Shown here in pieces: positions 1-6,844 of a stretch of DNA of 10,028 bases; position 1 is the first letter of the stretch, and every line of letters starts with the position of its first letter. Source of the DNA: Mariprofundaceae bacterium. GTDB lineage: Bacteria > Pseudomonadota > Zetaproteobacteria > Mariprofundales > Mariprofundaceae. A program made the translations under genes and the position numbers. Where the stretch lies: NCBI GenBank assembly GCA_030950835.1, contig JAUZQU010000048.1, forward strand, positions 1-10,028, read 5' to 3'. Under the pieces are notes generated by a model. The model had not been told where the DNA came from. It saw only the letters and a list, made by a program, of their open reading frames with translations, and ran no database searches.

Positions 1-2
1 AA

Positions 3-1670
3 GCCGCCCTACGCTGGAAAATCGCCGAGTTATACTGGAATCAAGGCAGTCTGGAAGATGCTCAAACCACCATCATTGACTTACAAAGCCGCTTTCATCA
101 GGCAGAAGCGATTGATAAAAGTTGGTTTATGTTAGGTAAAATCTACTTTCTCAACAAAAATTATAGCGCAGCCCGCAATGCCTTCTTACGTTATGCTGTG
201 TTGGTGCCCAGTGCCTCCGACCAAGGTTATCAAGTGCAAATGTGGACTGCCTTGATTGATTATGAAGAAAAACGCTTTGTTCAGGCACTGCAAACCTTGA
301 ACCATATCATGCGCAAAAAATCCAGTCTCATCACCCAACAAGAAAGTATTTATGCGCGTTACATTTTGCTCTTGGACATTCAAAATCAAAGCAAATCTGC
401 CCTCAAACATGCCAAACGTTTCAATAAAAAGCATAAACAAAGCTTACATGCTGCCGAAATTCGTTTGTTACACGCTGATTTATTAGCCGATTTACCCAAT
501 ATGAAAACAGCCACCATCATTAAAGCCTATGGTATCTTGGCTGAAAGTGAGGCGGATACGGTGATTGGGCGCAAAGCATTTATGCGTAAAATGATGGCAA
601 ACGTGCAACATAAAACAACATACCGCAACCTCAAACCCGTCATCATTGCGCTCAAACGTATTGCCAATCAAAACCAACTCTCTGAAATCGAAGATGAAGC
701 ATTTTTACATGAAGCCATCTTATGGGAAAGGTTGGCTGCCTTTGATAGCGCACACTCTCCGCGTGGTGCTGCTGAGGCAGCTTTAGAACAGTTTACCCAA
801 GCATCTTCATCCGTGAACCCACGGCTTGCCAAACAAGCCAAAAAACAAGGCAAAGTCGCATTAAAACGGCAAATGAAAACCTTAATCAAACAAAAAAGGT
901 GGCTGCCTACTGTCTCCTTATGGGAGCGTTTTCCCAACTTTCGTCCACCTGACAACGAAGCTGCCAAGCTGCGCTTTGATGTGGCGCACGGTTTACGTTT
1001 ACTCATGGAATACGAACAGGCAGACAGCATACTCCAACAATTACACAGCCTCGCTGATGGTAGTGTGTGGGGTGAAAAAGTCATGTTGGAACGCGCCCGT
1101 TTATGGCATGACAAAGCAGATCCTCAAGGTGTCAACAAGGTCATGCGCTGGTTAGACAAACATGAATACACGCTTTATCGCCCTGAAATGTTGGTCTTGG
1201 TGGCGCGTATGCAGCTGCAAAACAAAGATGCAGTTGCCGCAGCGCATACCCTAAAATTTGTCTTACCCGAAGATATTGCACCCGATGCCCAAGCTGAATA
1301 TTGGCAGGTTGTCGCACGTTCAGCAGAGTCGTTATCACGCTGGCACACTGCGGCTCGCGCTTGGCGTTTTTATGCGCAACAAGATGTGGATGATGCTGAA
1401 AAAGCCAAGCTGAATCAAGCGCATGCTCTGTTCAAAGGGCATGATTTTTTACCTGCCGAAGCCTTATATAGTAAAACACCCAAATCTTTAATCACCCCCG
1501 TTTGGCAATATCGCTACAGCATGTGCCAGCTCAAAAGTGGCAAATGGAACCAAGCTTTAGAGCGCCTTGAGAAGCTCAAATACAATCCCGATGCAGGTAT
1601 TTATGCTTCCATGGCTGCGCTCACCCTTGCTGAACGCGAAGGCGACCGTTTGCTGGAGGAAAACCCATGA
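3..1670 (+). CDS. Large TPR-like helical-repeat protein, 5' end outside window
   Basis: The reading frame is open from the left edge (codon at position 3) to TGA at 1668-1670, giving about 555 visible residues; the true start lies upstream. The sequence is almost wholly alpha-helical, with recurrent pairs of amphipathic helices of TPR type. Examples are the segment around SWFMLGKIYFLNKNYSAARN near the visible N-terminus, and later stretches with A/L/Y/W at repeat positions (WHTAARAWRFYAQQDVDDAE near residue 455 of the visible part). No enzymatic motif, membrane segment or signal peptide is visible in the part present. Such solenoids normally act as protein-protein scaffolds. Its stop codon overlaps the start of the FlbD-like regulator (ATGA at 1667-1670), so the two are very likely translated together, and a role in flagellar assembly or regulation is plausible but inferred. 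The Met codon at 129 is internal, because the same frame and repeat pattern continue upstream of it. Specific identity is not recognised. Confidence 0.8.
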   Translation, partial: AALRWKIAELYWNQGSLEDAQTTIIDLQSRFHQAEAIDKSWFMLGKIYFLNKNYSAARNAFLRYAVLVPSASDQGYQVQMWTALIDYEEKRFVQALQTLNHIMRKKSSLITQQESIYARYILLLDIQNQSKSALKHAKRFNKKHKQSLHAAEIRLLHADLLADLPNMKTATIIKAYGILAESEADTVIGRKAFMRKMMANVQHKTTYRNLKPVIIALKRIANQNQLSEIEDEAFLHEAILWERLAAFDSAHSPRGAAEAALEQFTQASSSVNPRLAKQAKKQGKVALKRQMKTLIKQKRWLPTVSLWERFPNFRPPDNEAAKLRFDVAHGLRLLMEYEQADSILQQLHSLADGSVWGEKVMLERARLWHDKADPQGVNKVMRWLDKHEYTLYRPEMLVLVARMQLQNKDAVAAAHTLKFVLPEDIAPDAQAEYWQVVARSAESLSRWHTAARAWRFYAQQDVDDAEKAKLNQAHALFKGHDFLPAEALYSKTPKSLITPVWQYRYSMCQLKSGKWNQALERLEKLKYNPDAGIYASMAALTLAEREGDRLLEENP

Positions 1671-3025
1671 ACAACCCTCAACCCATTGCCATTATTGGTT
1701 TTCCCATGCAGCAATTAGCAGACTTACAAATCCAACTTGGCACCCTTTTACCCAACACCGCCCTTGAACCCATCATGCAATTACAAGATATCATGATTGG
1801 GCATTACCAAGTGTTTTTCATTTGGGACGATGTCACCACCACAGGTTTAGTGCATAGAATATTCAAACAACAACCTCAAGCCAATGTGGTGGTCTTAGCA
1901 GCAGCAGGGCATAGCGAACGCGCTCAAGATTTGATGGATATGGGTATTATGGACTACCGAACCCTGCCTTGTCCTGATGAAGTGTTGAGCATTTATATGC
2001 GTAAATCAGGGCATCAATCTGCCTTGCATCAAGCCGCCAAACAACAGCAACAAGGCTCGGATGTTTTCATCAGTGAAGACATTGAAACCCGACGTTTGCT
2101 CGACCAAGTAGCCTTGGTTGCGCCCAGCAATGCTTCGATTTTTGTAGTTGGCGAGTCAGGTACGGGAAAAGAGCGTATGTCGCGTTATATTTATCAATGT
2201 TCACAACGCAAAGACCATGCTTTTATTGCCTTAAATTGCGCTGCTATTCCTGATGGCATGTTAGAATCAGAGTTGTTTGGACATGAAAAAGGTGCCTTTA
2301 CAGGTGCAGATAAAGCCAGAGCTGGTAAATTTGAGTTGGCCCACCAAGGTACCTTATTACTCGATGAAATCACCGAAATGCCCTTGCATTTACAAGCCAA
2401 ATTATTGCGTGTTTTACAAGAAGGCGAAGTCGATAGATTAGGCGGCAACAAACCCATTCAAGTCGATGTACGCATCATTGCCACCAGCAATAGAAATGTC
2501 GAACAAAGCGTGGCTGAGGGTAAGTTTCGTCAAGATTTATACTACCGTTTGAATGTGGTGACCGTGGTTTTACCCCCTTTACGCTCACGTTTGGTGGATA
2601 TTTTACCTCTAGCCAAGCATTTTTTAGAGCGTTTTGCCCAAATGTATCAACGTGACATGCCTGAGCTCAGCCCGCAAGGTCTAGAAATATTACAACATCA
2701 TACTTGGGATGGTAATGTCCGCGAATTGGAAAATTGTATGCACCGATCATTTTTAATGTGTACCGAAGGCATCATCCAAGCCGAACATTTGGGTCTGCAA
2801 GGCTTGCTCAGCAATCATGTAGCAAACCAAGAAAGCACAACATGTGATGTGCAAGCAGGCATGAGCATTCGACATATGGAGCGTGCTTTGATTGAACAAA
2901 CCCTTGAACATGTGCAAGGAAATCGTACCGAAGCTGCAAAATTGCTCGGTATCAGCATACGCACCCTGCGCAACAAGTTAAAAGAATATCAAGGTGGGCA
3001 AGCTTTACTTGCTTCCAGCCTTTAG
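1667..3025 (+). CDS. flbD: FlbD-type sigma-54-dependent flagellar transcription activator
   Basis: This 452-residue NtrC-family activator hydrolyses ATP to remodel sigma-54 RNA polymerase. Residues 5-113 form a receiver-like domain. The central AAA+ domain (about 135-375) has Walker A GESGTGKE at 162-169, the sigma-54 contact loop GAFTGA at 209-214 and Walker B GTLLLDE at 228-234. A C-terminal Fis-type helix-turn-helix spans about 418-441 (GNRTEAAKLLGISIRTLRNK followed by LKEY), very close to the FlbD/FleR/FlrC flagellar subgroup. The receiver is degenerate: the acidic pair normally following strand 1 is absent (IAIIGFPMQQ), and strand 5 carries LPCP where a receiver would have its conserved Lys. 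This resembles Caulobacter FlbD, which is controlled by FliX instead of a kinase. The start has a good GGAGGA site six bases upstream, inside the end of the TPR gene. An FliX-like gene follows 11 bases later. FlrC/FleR is the alternative name; sigma-54 activator function is near certain, the exact orthology less so. Confidence 0.85.
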   Translation: MNNPQPIAIIGFPMQQLADLQIQLGTLLPNTALEPIMQLQDIMIGHYQVFFIWDDVTTTGLVHRIFKQQPQANVVVLAAAGHSERAQDLMDMGIMDYRTLPCPDEVLSIYMRKSGHQSALHQAAKQQQQGSDVFISEDIETRRLLDQVALVAPSNASIFVVGESGTGKERMSRYIYQCSQRKDHAFIALNCAAIPDGMLESELFGHEKGAFTGADKARAGKFELAHQGTLLLDEITEMPLHLQAKLLRVLQEGEVDRLGGNKPIQVDVRIIATSNRNVEQSVAEGKFRQDLYYRLNVVTVVLPPLRSRLVDILPLAKHFLERFAQMYQRDMPELSPQGLEILQHHTWDGNVRELENCMHRSFLMCTEGIIQAEHLGLQGLLSNHVANQESTTCDVQAGMSIRHMERALIEQTLEHVQGNRTEAAKLLGISIRTLRNKLKEYQGGQALLASSL

Positions 3026-3036
3026 GTGGTGAACCC

Positions 3037-3432
3037 ATGAAAATTCAGCCCAGCAGCAATAAAAAAGTCTCAACACGCGTTAAACAGCATACTTCGACCT
3101 CGAATAGTCAGTTTCAAGCTTTGTTCACAGCACAAAGTCATCCAAATGAGCCCACTGATGTCACCACCAACGTAGCAGAGACCACCCATACAGCAGACAA
3201 GCAGCAAGCAAAATCATCGCCCATCATCGCCCAAGCCCTCGATACCTTAGAGCAAGCCATGATTCAGCTTGATGAAGGTCAACATCTGCCTGAACAAGCC
3301 TTAGATGCCATCCGTGATTTGCGTCAAGCGCTGAAAAACAACCCTGAAAACATGTCCCCACAAAACAGTAACGAAGCAGACACCTTGCTTGCTGTTGAAA
3401 CCAAACGATTAGAAACATTAAATAAAATTTAG
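3037..3432 (+). CDS. fliX: FliX-like flagellar regulator/assembly protein (candidate)
   Basis: The product is a soluble 131-residue protein. Residues 1-65 are polar, Ser/Thr/Gln-rich and probably disordered. Residues about 66-130 form two or three amphipathic helices: ALDTLEQAMIQLDEGQ, then LPEQALDAIRDLRQALKNN, then a final helix ending LLAVETKRLETLNKI. Size, a disordered MK-start N-terminus and this helical layout agree with my recollection of Caulobacter FliX, whose C-terminal half reads similarly (helix, xLxEG, LTPxALxxLR, and an ETR-like final helix). FliX binds FlbD, restrains it until the early flagellar basal body is built, and then supports activation. The gene lies 11 bases behind the FlbD-like gene, the position expected for its partner, with an AGGTGGTG ribosome binding site just after the flbD stop. 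The assignment rests on pattern and context without an alignment. An unrelated small flagellar protein remains possible. Confidence 0.55.
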   Translation: MKIQPSSNKKVSTRVKQHTSTSNSQFQALFTAQSHPNEPTDVTTNVAETTHTADKQQAKSSPIIAQALDTLEQAMIQLDEGQHLPEQALDAIRDLRQALKNNPENMSPQNSNEADTLLAVETKRLETLNKI

Positions 3433-3526
3433 GATTTTTGATGATAACCATCACATTCTTGTCATGTGAAGGCACTAAGCTCTGCCACATAGAAAGTCGT
3501 TAAAGCGGCATACACAGGAGTCTGAT
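3433..3526 (+). other. Spacer with overlapping small inverted repeats upstream of the small ORF
   Basis: This 94-base spacer holds several short dyads: TGATG/CATCA (3439-3443 with 3449-3453), TCACAT/ATGTGA (3451-3456 with 3464-3469), and a third pairing in which 3464-3467 plus 3471-3474 pair with 3483-3490 across a three-base bulge. The second and third share the ATGT bases, so they cannot form together. No T-run follows any of them, so none looks like an intrinsic terminator. I see no convincing sigma-70 or sigma-54 promoter. They could be an operator, an RNA leader for the small ORF, or chance. Confidence 0.3.
3516..3520 (+). promoter_or_regulatory. Ribosome binding site of the 37-codon small ORF
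   Basis: AGGAG lies six bases before the ATG at 3527. It is as strong as the sites of the longer genes here and is the main reason to call this short ORF real. Confidence 0.7.
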
Positions 3527-3640
3527 ATGCGTACATTCACTAAAAAATTAGGTCAATTTCTTTATCGTGATGGTCCGATGTTGCTTGTTTCCACTCTTTT
3601 TGCAGGTCTTTTCATTCAAGAAATTGCTATGTCTAGCTAA
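3527..3640 (+). CDS. 37-residue small hydrophobic (likely membrane) protein
   Basis: ATG at 3527 to TAA at 3638-3640 encodes 37 residues. The N-terminus is basic (MRTFTKKLGQFLYRDG), followed by one hydrophobic stretch (about residues 17-30, PMLLVSTLFAGLFI) and a short polar tail (QEIAMSS). This is the layout of a small single-pass or membrane-associated protein with an Arg/Lys-rich cytoplasmic side. It has an AGGAG site at ideal spacing, and a strong hairpin begins 13 bases after its stop, so the unit looks like a bounded gene. It lies 94 bases after the FliX-like gene and could be cotranscribed with it or have its own promoter, which I could not identify. I do not recognise the family; no function is assigned. 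Confidence 0.55.
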   Translation: MRTFTKKLGQFLYRDGPMLLVSTLFAGLFIQEIAMSS

Positions 3641-3652
3641 ACCATTATAGAT

Positions 3653-3683
3653 AAACCTGCCCAAAACATACTTGGGCAGGTTT
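3653..3683. terminator. Hairpin terminator between convergent genes, possibly bidirectional
   Basis: A perfect 12-bp stem (AAACCTGCCCAA at 3653-3664 with TTGGGCAGGTTT at 3672-3683) closes a seven-base loop. On the plus strand the stem runs into TTTTC, a short U-tract. On the minus strand the stem ends in TTTATC. It sits 13 bases after the small ORF stop and 18 bases after the diguanylate cyclase stop, so it can serve both convergent units. The U-tracts are short, so efficiency may be moderate. Confidence 0.75.
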
Positions 3684-3701
3684 TCAAACCCTTAATATGC
3701 T

Positions 3702-4697
3702 TCAAAAAATTTCGCTATCCACCTGCACCTTACCTTGCTCAATCAACCCTTGGTTCAGTAAGTCTTGATACGAGCAAACCCGATTGCGCCCATGTTCTTT
3801 GGCGTAATAAAGTGCTTTATCGGCATGATCAAACAAGGAACTCGGCAATATGCCCGATTCAAGCACCACAAAACCAATGCTTACCGTGATATGTCCCACT
3901 TGCGGAAATTTAAAATCATCCACCATCTTACGAAAGCGCTCTAACACGGCTTCTGTTTCCTCTTGGGATACCGTATCGAGTAATACCACAAATTCTTCGC
4001 CACCATAACGGTACAAATCATCCGTATTACGAAAGCATTCTTTCATTAAACCTGCAAACAGTAACAACACCTCATCACCATACAAATGCCCAAAATTATC
4101 ATTCACCCGCTTGAAAAAATCAATGTCCAACACACATAAACTGGGCATCCACGAATGCTCATCTTCTCGTCTCTTGCCCACACTTTTCACATGCAATAAG
4201 CGCCCCAAACGCTCAGCCAAAGCTTGTCTATTTTCTAATCCCGTTAAAGGATCATTTTTATGGGCGCTAATATGTTGGTCACAGTGGCGGAATATCTTTG
4301 CCAGCATCAAAATAGCATCCATATCCTGTGTCTTCATCACCGCATCAGACTCAATCACCCATACATCACATTGCGCTTGGGCGCGTTGCACAGGCACAAA
4401 AAGGACATTTCCTTGTGTTTGCCTCTGCATCTCTTTTTTCTCTAAACATACCAACAAGTCAGGGTGTTTCGCCATCTCATGAATGTCATGTTCGGTTTGA
4501 TCGGCATATGCCATCAGCGCCACAGCTTTGCCTTGTTTATAATTCGCTACTTCAAAACCGCTCACCTTGCTTACCCAAGCCATCTCTCGAATATGCGTCA
4601 ACAAGGTCAAATGCAACTGATGCGAGGATTGCTGCGCCATCAATTGCAACATACCCTGACACATCAGGCAGTTTTGGGTGTGTTCCTCATGTATCAA
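3702..4697 (-). CDS. Diguanylate cyclase (GGDEF domain) with N-terminal GAF-like region
   Basis: The 331-residue protein should make cyclic di-GMP from two GTP. The GGDEF domain spans about 148-310: DPLTGLENR at 149-157, metal-binding VLDIDFFKRVND at 189-200, signature GGEEF at 232-236, and a product-inhibition I-site RNTD (223-226) exactly five residues before it. The domain therefore looks active and feedback-inhibited. Residues about 15-140 resemble a diverged GAF-type sensory domain; the extreme N-terminus carries a CxxC (C10, C13). There are no membrane segments, so it is cytoplasmic. The start is TTG at 4697, overlapping the stop of the preceding gene (TTGA); no in-frame ATG occurs before codon 12, and a GGAG site lies five bases upstream. 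It is the last gene of the chemotaxis operon, which suggests it couples chemotactic state to motility or attachment. Its tail ends in VDSEIF, loosely like the tails of CheD and the CheZ-like protein. Confidence 0.9.
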   Translation of the reverse strand: MIHEEHTQNCLMCQGMLQLMAQQSSHQLHLTLLTHIREMAWVSKVSGFEVANYKQGKAVALMAYADQTEHDIHEMAKHPDLLVCLEKKEMQRQTQGNVLFVPVQRAQAQCDVWVIESDAVMKTQDMDAILMLAKIFRHCDQHISAHKNDPLTGLENRQALAERLGRLLHVKSVGKRREDEHSWMPSLCVLDIDFFKRVNDNFGHLYGDEVLLLFAGLMKECFRNTDDLYRYGGEEFVVLLDTVSQEETEAVLERFRKMVDDFKFPQVGHITVSIGFVVLESGILPSSLFDHADKALYYAKEHGRNRVCSYQDLLNQGLIEQGKVQVDSEIF

Positions 4698-5707
4698 AAC
4701 AACTCCACTTCACCTTCATCCAAGTTCTTTTGTGAAACTGGATTACGCTCTTCTAAAGCCAACTCTTTTTTATAACGCATCATATTGATATGAATCTCCG
4801 TGATTTTATCGGCATAACCACCCACCCCATCCGCTTCTACAGGGTCAATATTCGACAAACCTTGCGTCATACGCAAGACAAAACCTTCCATACGCTCCAA
4901 ATGCAAGCGGGTATGCCCCAAGCTTTGGCTGGTAATGTCTTCAAATTGCAACGCCCGTACTGCCACCCCCAAATGATGGCGCACCCGCCCATTTCCTTCG
5001 GTCACATCCGTTCGACAAGATGCAATTAGGTTGGTGACTTCATAAAAGTGTTTGAGCAATGTTTCAATTTCCTGTTTGGATTGATACACATCATCCATAT
5101 CCCGCGAAGCCACTTCTTTAATCAAACGGTGGCTATCCGAAAATGAACCTGCCGCCTGCTCCATGCTTTGTAATGCTTGGCTTTGATTATTTTCAGCCTC
5201 GGCTAACACTGCGCGTAAGGCATCCATGTCTACATCTTCATCTTTTTCATCACACAAATCACGCATATTTTGCAGCAATGCCTTAGAGCGACGGTTACCC
5301 TCCACCATTTCACCCATACGATGTTGCGAACCTTCCAATGCCGATAAGGCATTCAAACTACTACGGCTGCTATCAATCAGCATATCCACAAATCGTTTAA
5401 GAATTTCAGCTGCCCTATCATTTTGTTGGAAGATATTAGGTGTATCATCATGCTGACTCACCGCTTCCATCATCAATGACGATAATACCTGCATCTGATT
5501 GGCTGTTTCCACCGTCACACCATCAAAGCTGGCATGTAAAGAAGCTATCGCATCTTTAAGCAGGGATTCAATTTGACTGATTTGACTTTGTATGCCTGAA
5601 ATTTCATCTGCGACACCATCTGCGACATCATCAAATACACCGTCCACCACTTGATGAAAACGGGCAATAGAGTTTTTGTTGTTGTCTTCACCTTGATTTT
5701 TCTGCAT
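4694..5707 (-). CDS. Soluble helical chemotaxis protein with CheZ-like DxxxQ motif
   Basis: The 337-residue protein is almost entirely helical, without membrane segments or a HAMP domain. Residues about 15-85 and 95-230 form long heptad-rich helices. The clearest signature is RALQFEDITSQSLGH at 251-265, followed by a helix RLHLERMEGFVLRM. In E. coli CheZ the catalytic stretch reads DFQDLTGQVIKRM, with the Asp and Gln that dephosphorylate CheY-P; here D257 and Q261 take the same DxxxQ spacing within a similar F-[EQ]-D-x-T-x-Q context. The tail after about 325 is acidic and ends GEVELF. Proteins of this kind are often annotated loosely as methyl-accepting chemotaxis proteins, but no receptor signalling tip is visible here. 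I infer a CheY phosphatase, with a structural array role as the alternative. An in-frame GTG at 5716 is unlikely as start because it overlaps the GAGGTG site serving the ATG at 5707. The gene lies 36 bases after cheB and overlaps the cyclase gene. Confidence 0.65.
   Translation of the reverse strand: MQKNQGEDNNKNSIARFHQVVDGVFDDVADGVADEISGIQSQISQIESLLKDAIASLHASFDGVTVETANQMQVLSSLMMEAVSQHDDTPNIFQQNDRAAEILKRFVDMLIDSSRSSLNALSALEGSQHRMGEMVEGNRRSKALLQNMRDLCDEKDEDVDMDALRAVLAEAENNQSQALQSMEQAAGSFSDSHRLIKEVASRDMDDVYQSKQEIETLLKHFYEVTNLIASCRTDVTEGNGRVRHHLGVAVRALQFEDITSQSLGHTRLHLERMEGFVLRMTQGLSNIDPVEADGVGGYADKITEIHINMMRYKKELALEERNPVSQKNLDEGEVELF
4703..4706 (-). promoter_or_regulatory. Ribosome binding site deciding the TTG start of the GGDEF gene
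   Basis: GGAG on the minus strand lies five bases before the TTG at 4697, inside the last codons of the CheZ-like gene. It supports the rare TTG start and tight translational coupling. Confidence 0.6.
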
Positions 5708-5713
5708 CTCTTT

Positions 5714-5719
5714 CACCTC
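5714..5719 (-). promoter_or_regulatory. Ribosome binding site deciding the ATG start at 5707
   Basis: GAGGTG on the minus strand lies six bases before the ATG at 5707. The in-frame GTG at 5716 is part of this site and has no site of its own at proper distance, so ATG is preferred. Confidence 0.6.
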
Positions 5720-5743
5720 TAACTCGACCTTCTACTCAATCTA

Positions 5744-6808
5744 TCACCTTAGTTTCTTTATCAAGTGTGATGCCACATCTTGTAAAGGCAAAATGCTTGC
5801 TGCGCCACCACATTTTACCGCTTCACCCGGCATTCCCCACACCACACTACTATTCTCATCTTGAGCGCAAGTATGTGCGCCTGCATCACGCATTTCCTTT
5901 AATCCTTTTGCACCATCATCACCCATACCCGTCAAAATCACACCCACGGCATTTGGCCCTGCATGTTGGGCTACCGAACGAAACATCACATCCACCGAAG
6001 GTTTATGACGGTTCACCGCTGGTCCATCATGCAATTGAATCATGAAACGCGCCCCACTTCGCTTGAGCAACAAATGCCTATCACCTGGTGCAATATAAGC
6101 ATGACCAGGCAATATTTGTTCACCATCTTTAGCTTCGCTCACCACCAAAGCAGAAGTAGCATCTAAACGCTGGGCAAAAGAGGCGCTAAATGCCGCTGGG
6201 ATATGTTGCGAAATCACGATACCTGGAAAATCTGCGGGTAAATCAGCCAATACCTCTTTAATCGCCTCCGTCCCTCCTGTCGATGCACCTATGGCAATCA
6301 ATTTATCGGTGGTATGATAATGTTGGATTGTTTTGGCTGCCAACACCGCATCTGCGGAAAGCTTTTTGTCTACCTTTAAAGGTTTATCCACCCTAGATGG
6401 CAAAGCCCTCACCCTTGCCACAGCTGCCGTCCTCACTTTTTCAACCAGCTCTCTTGCGTAATCATGTATCGCATTGGCAAAGTCAGCTTTGGGTTTGCTC
6501 ACAAAATCAATCGCACCCAATTCAAGCGCCCGCAAAGTCACATCCGCACCTTTTTCAGTCAACGTCGAAACCATCACCACAGGCATAGGGCGCAATCGCA
6601 TCAAGTTGGCTAAAAAGGTTAAACCATCCATGCGTGGCATTTCTATATCCAAGGTCAACACATCAGGTTGCAACTTTTTAATACGCTCGCGGGCAATCAG
6701 TGGATCAGATGCTGTACCCACCACTTCAATACCTGCTGCCTCATTTAAAATATCCGTTAATAACTTCCGTACCAGGGCAGAGTCATCAATAACCAGAACT
6801 TTAATCAT
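5744..6808 (-). CDS. cheB: CheB, receptor methylesterase/glutamine deamidase with receiver domain
   Basis: CheB hydrolyses receptor glutamyl methyl esters and deamidates receptor Gln, resetting sensitivity once phosphorylated by CheA. The 354-residue length is normal. The receiver domain (1-120) has the acidic pair D8/D9, phosphoacceptor D54 (TLDIEMPRMDG) and K105 in VSKPK. A linker of about 40 residues leads to the esterase domain (about 168-352), with catalytic S176 in GASTGG, H202 in SQHIP and D298 in GMGDDGA. These are each offset by 12 from the Salmonella triad S164/H190/D286, so all key residues are present. An AAGGAG site lies six bases before the ATG. It is separated from cheD by 36 bases and lies in the conserved order cheR-cheD-cheB. 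The linker carries Lys/Arg/Ala-rich sequence and no clear pentapeptide-binding motif that I can define. Confidence 0.97.
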   Translation of the reverse strand: MIKVLVIDDSALVRKLLTDILNEAAGIEVVGTASDPLIARERIKKLQPDVLTLDIEMPRMDGLTFLANLMRLRPMPVVMVSTLTEKGADVTLRALELGAIDFVSKPKADFANAIHDYARELVEKVRTAAVARVRALPSRVDKPLKVDKKLSADAVLAAKTIQHYHTTDKLIAIGASTGGTEAIKEVLADLPADFPGIVISQHIPAAFSASFAQRLDATSALVVSEAKDGEQILPGHAYIAPGDRHLLLKRSGARFMIQLHDGPAVNRHKPSVDVMFRSVAQHAGPNAVGVILTGMGDDGAKGLKEMRDAGAHTCAQDENSSVVWGMPGEAVKCGGAASILPLQDVASHLIKKLR

Positions 6809-6844
6809 TGCATACTCCTTGAGATAATATGTTCATCACAGCAC

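Noticed and set aside
3471..3486. Sigma-54-like promoter GGCAC...TCTGCC
   Set aside because: The GG and GC elements are one base too far apart for the strict -24/-12 spacing, and the flanking match is poor.
4111..4775. Several plus-strand open frames over the GGDEF gene and the 3' end of the CheZ-like gene
   Set aside because: They are antisense shadows with no domain signature; the minus-strand frames carry the conserved motifs.
5708..5716. GTG start of the CheZ-like gene at 5716
   Set aside because: The GTG is part of the GAGGTG ribosome binding site for ATG 5707 and has no site of its own at usable distance.
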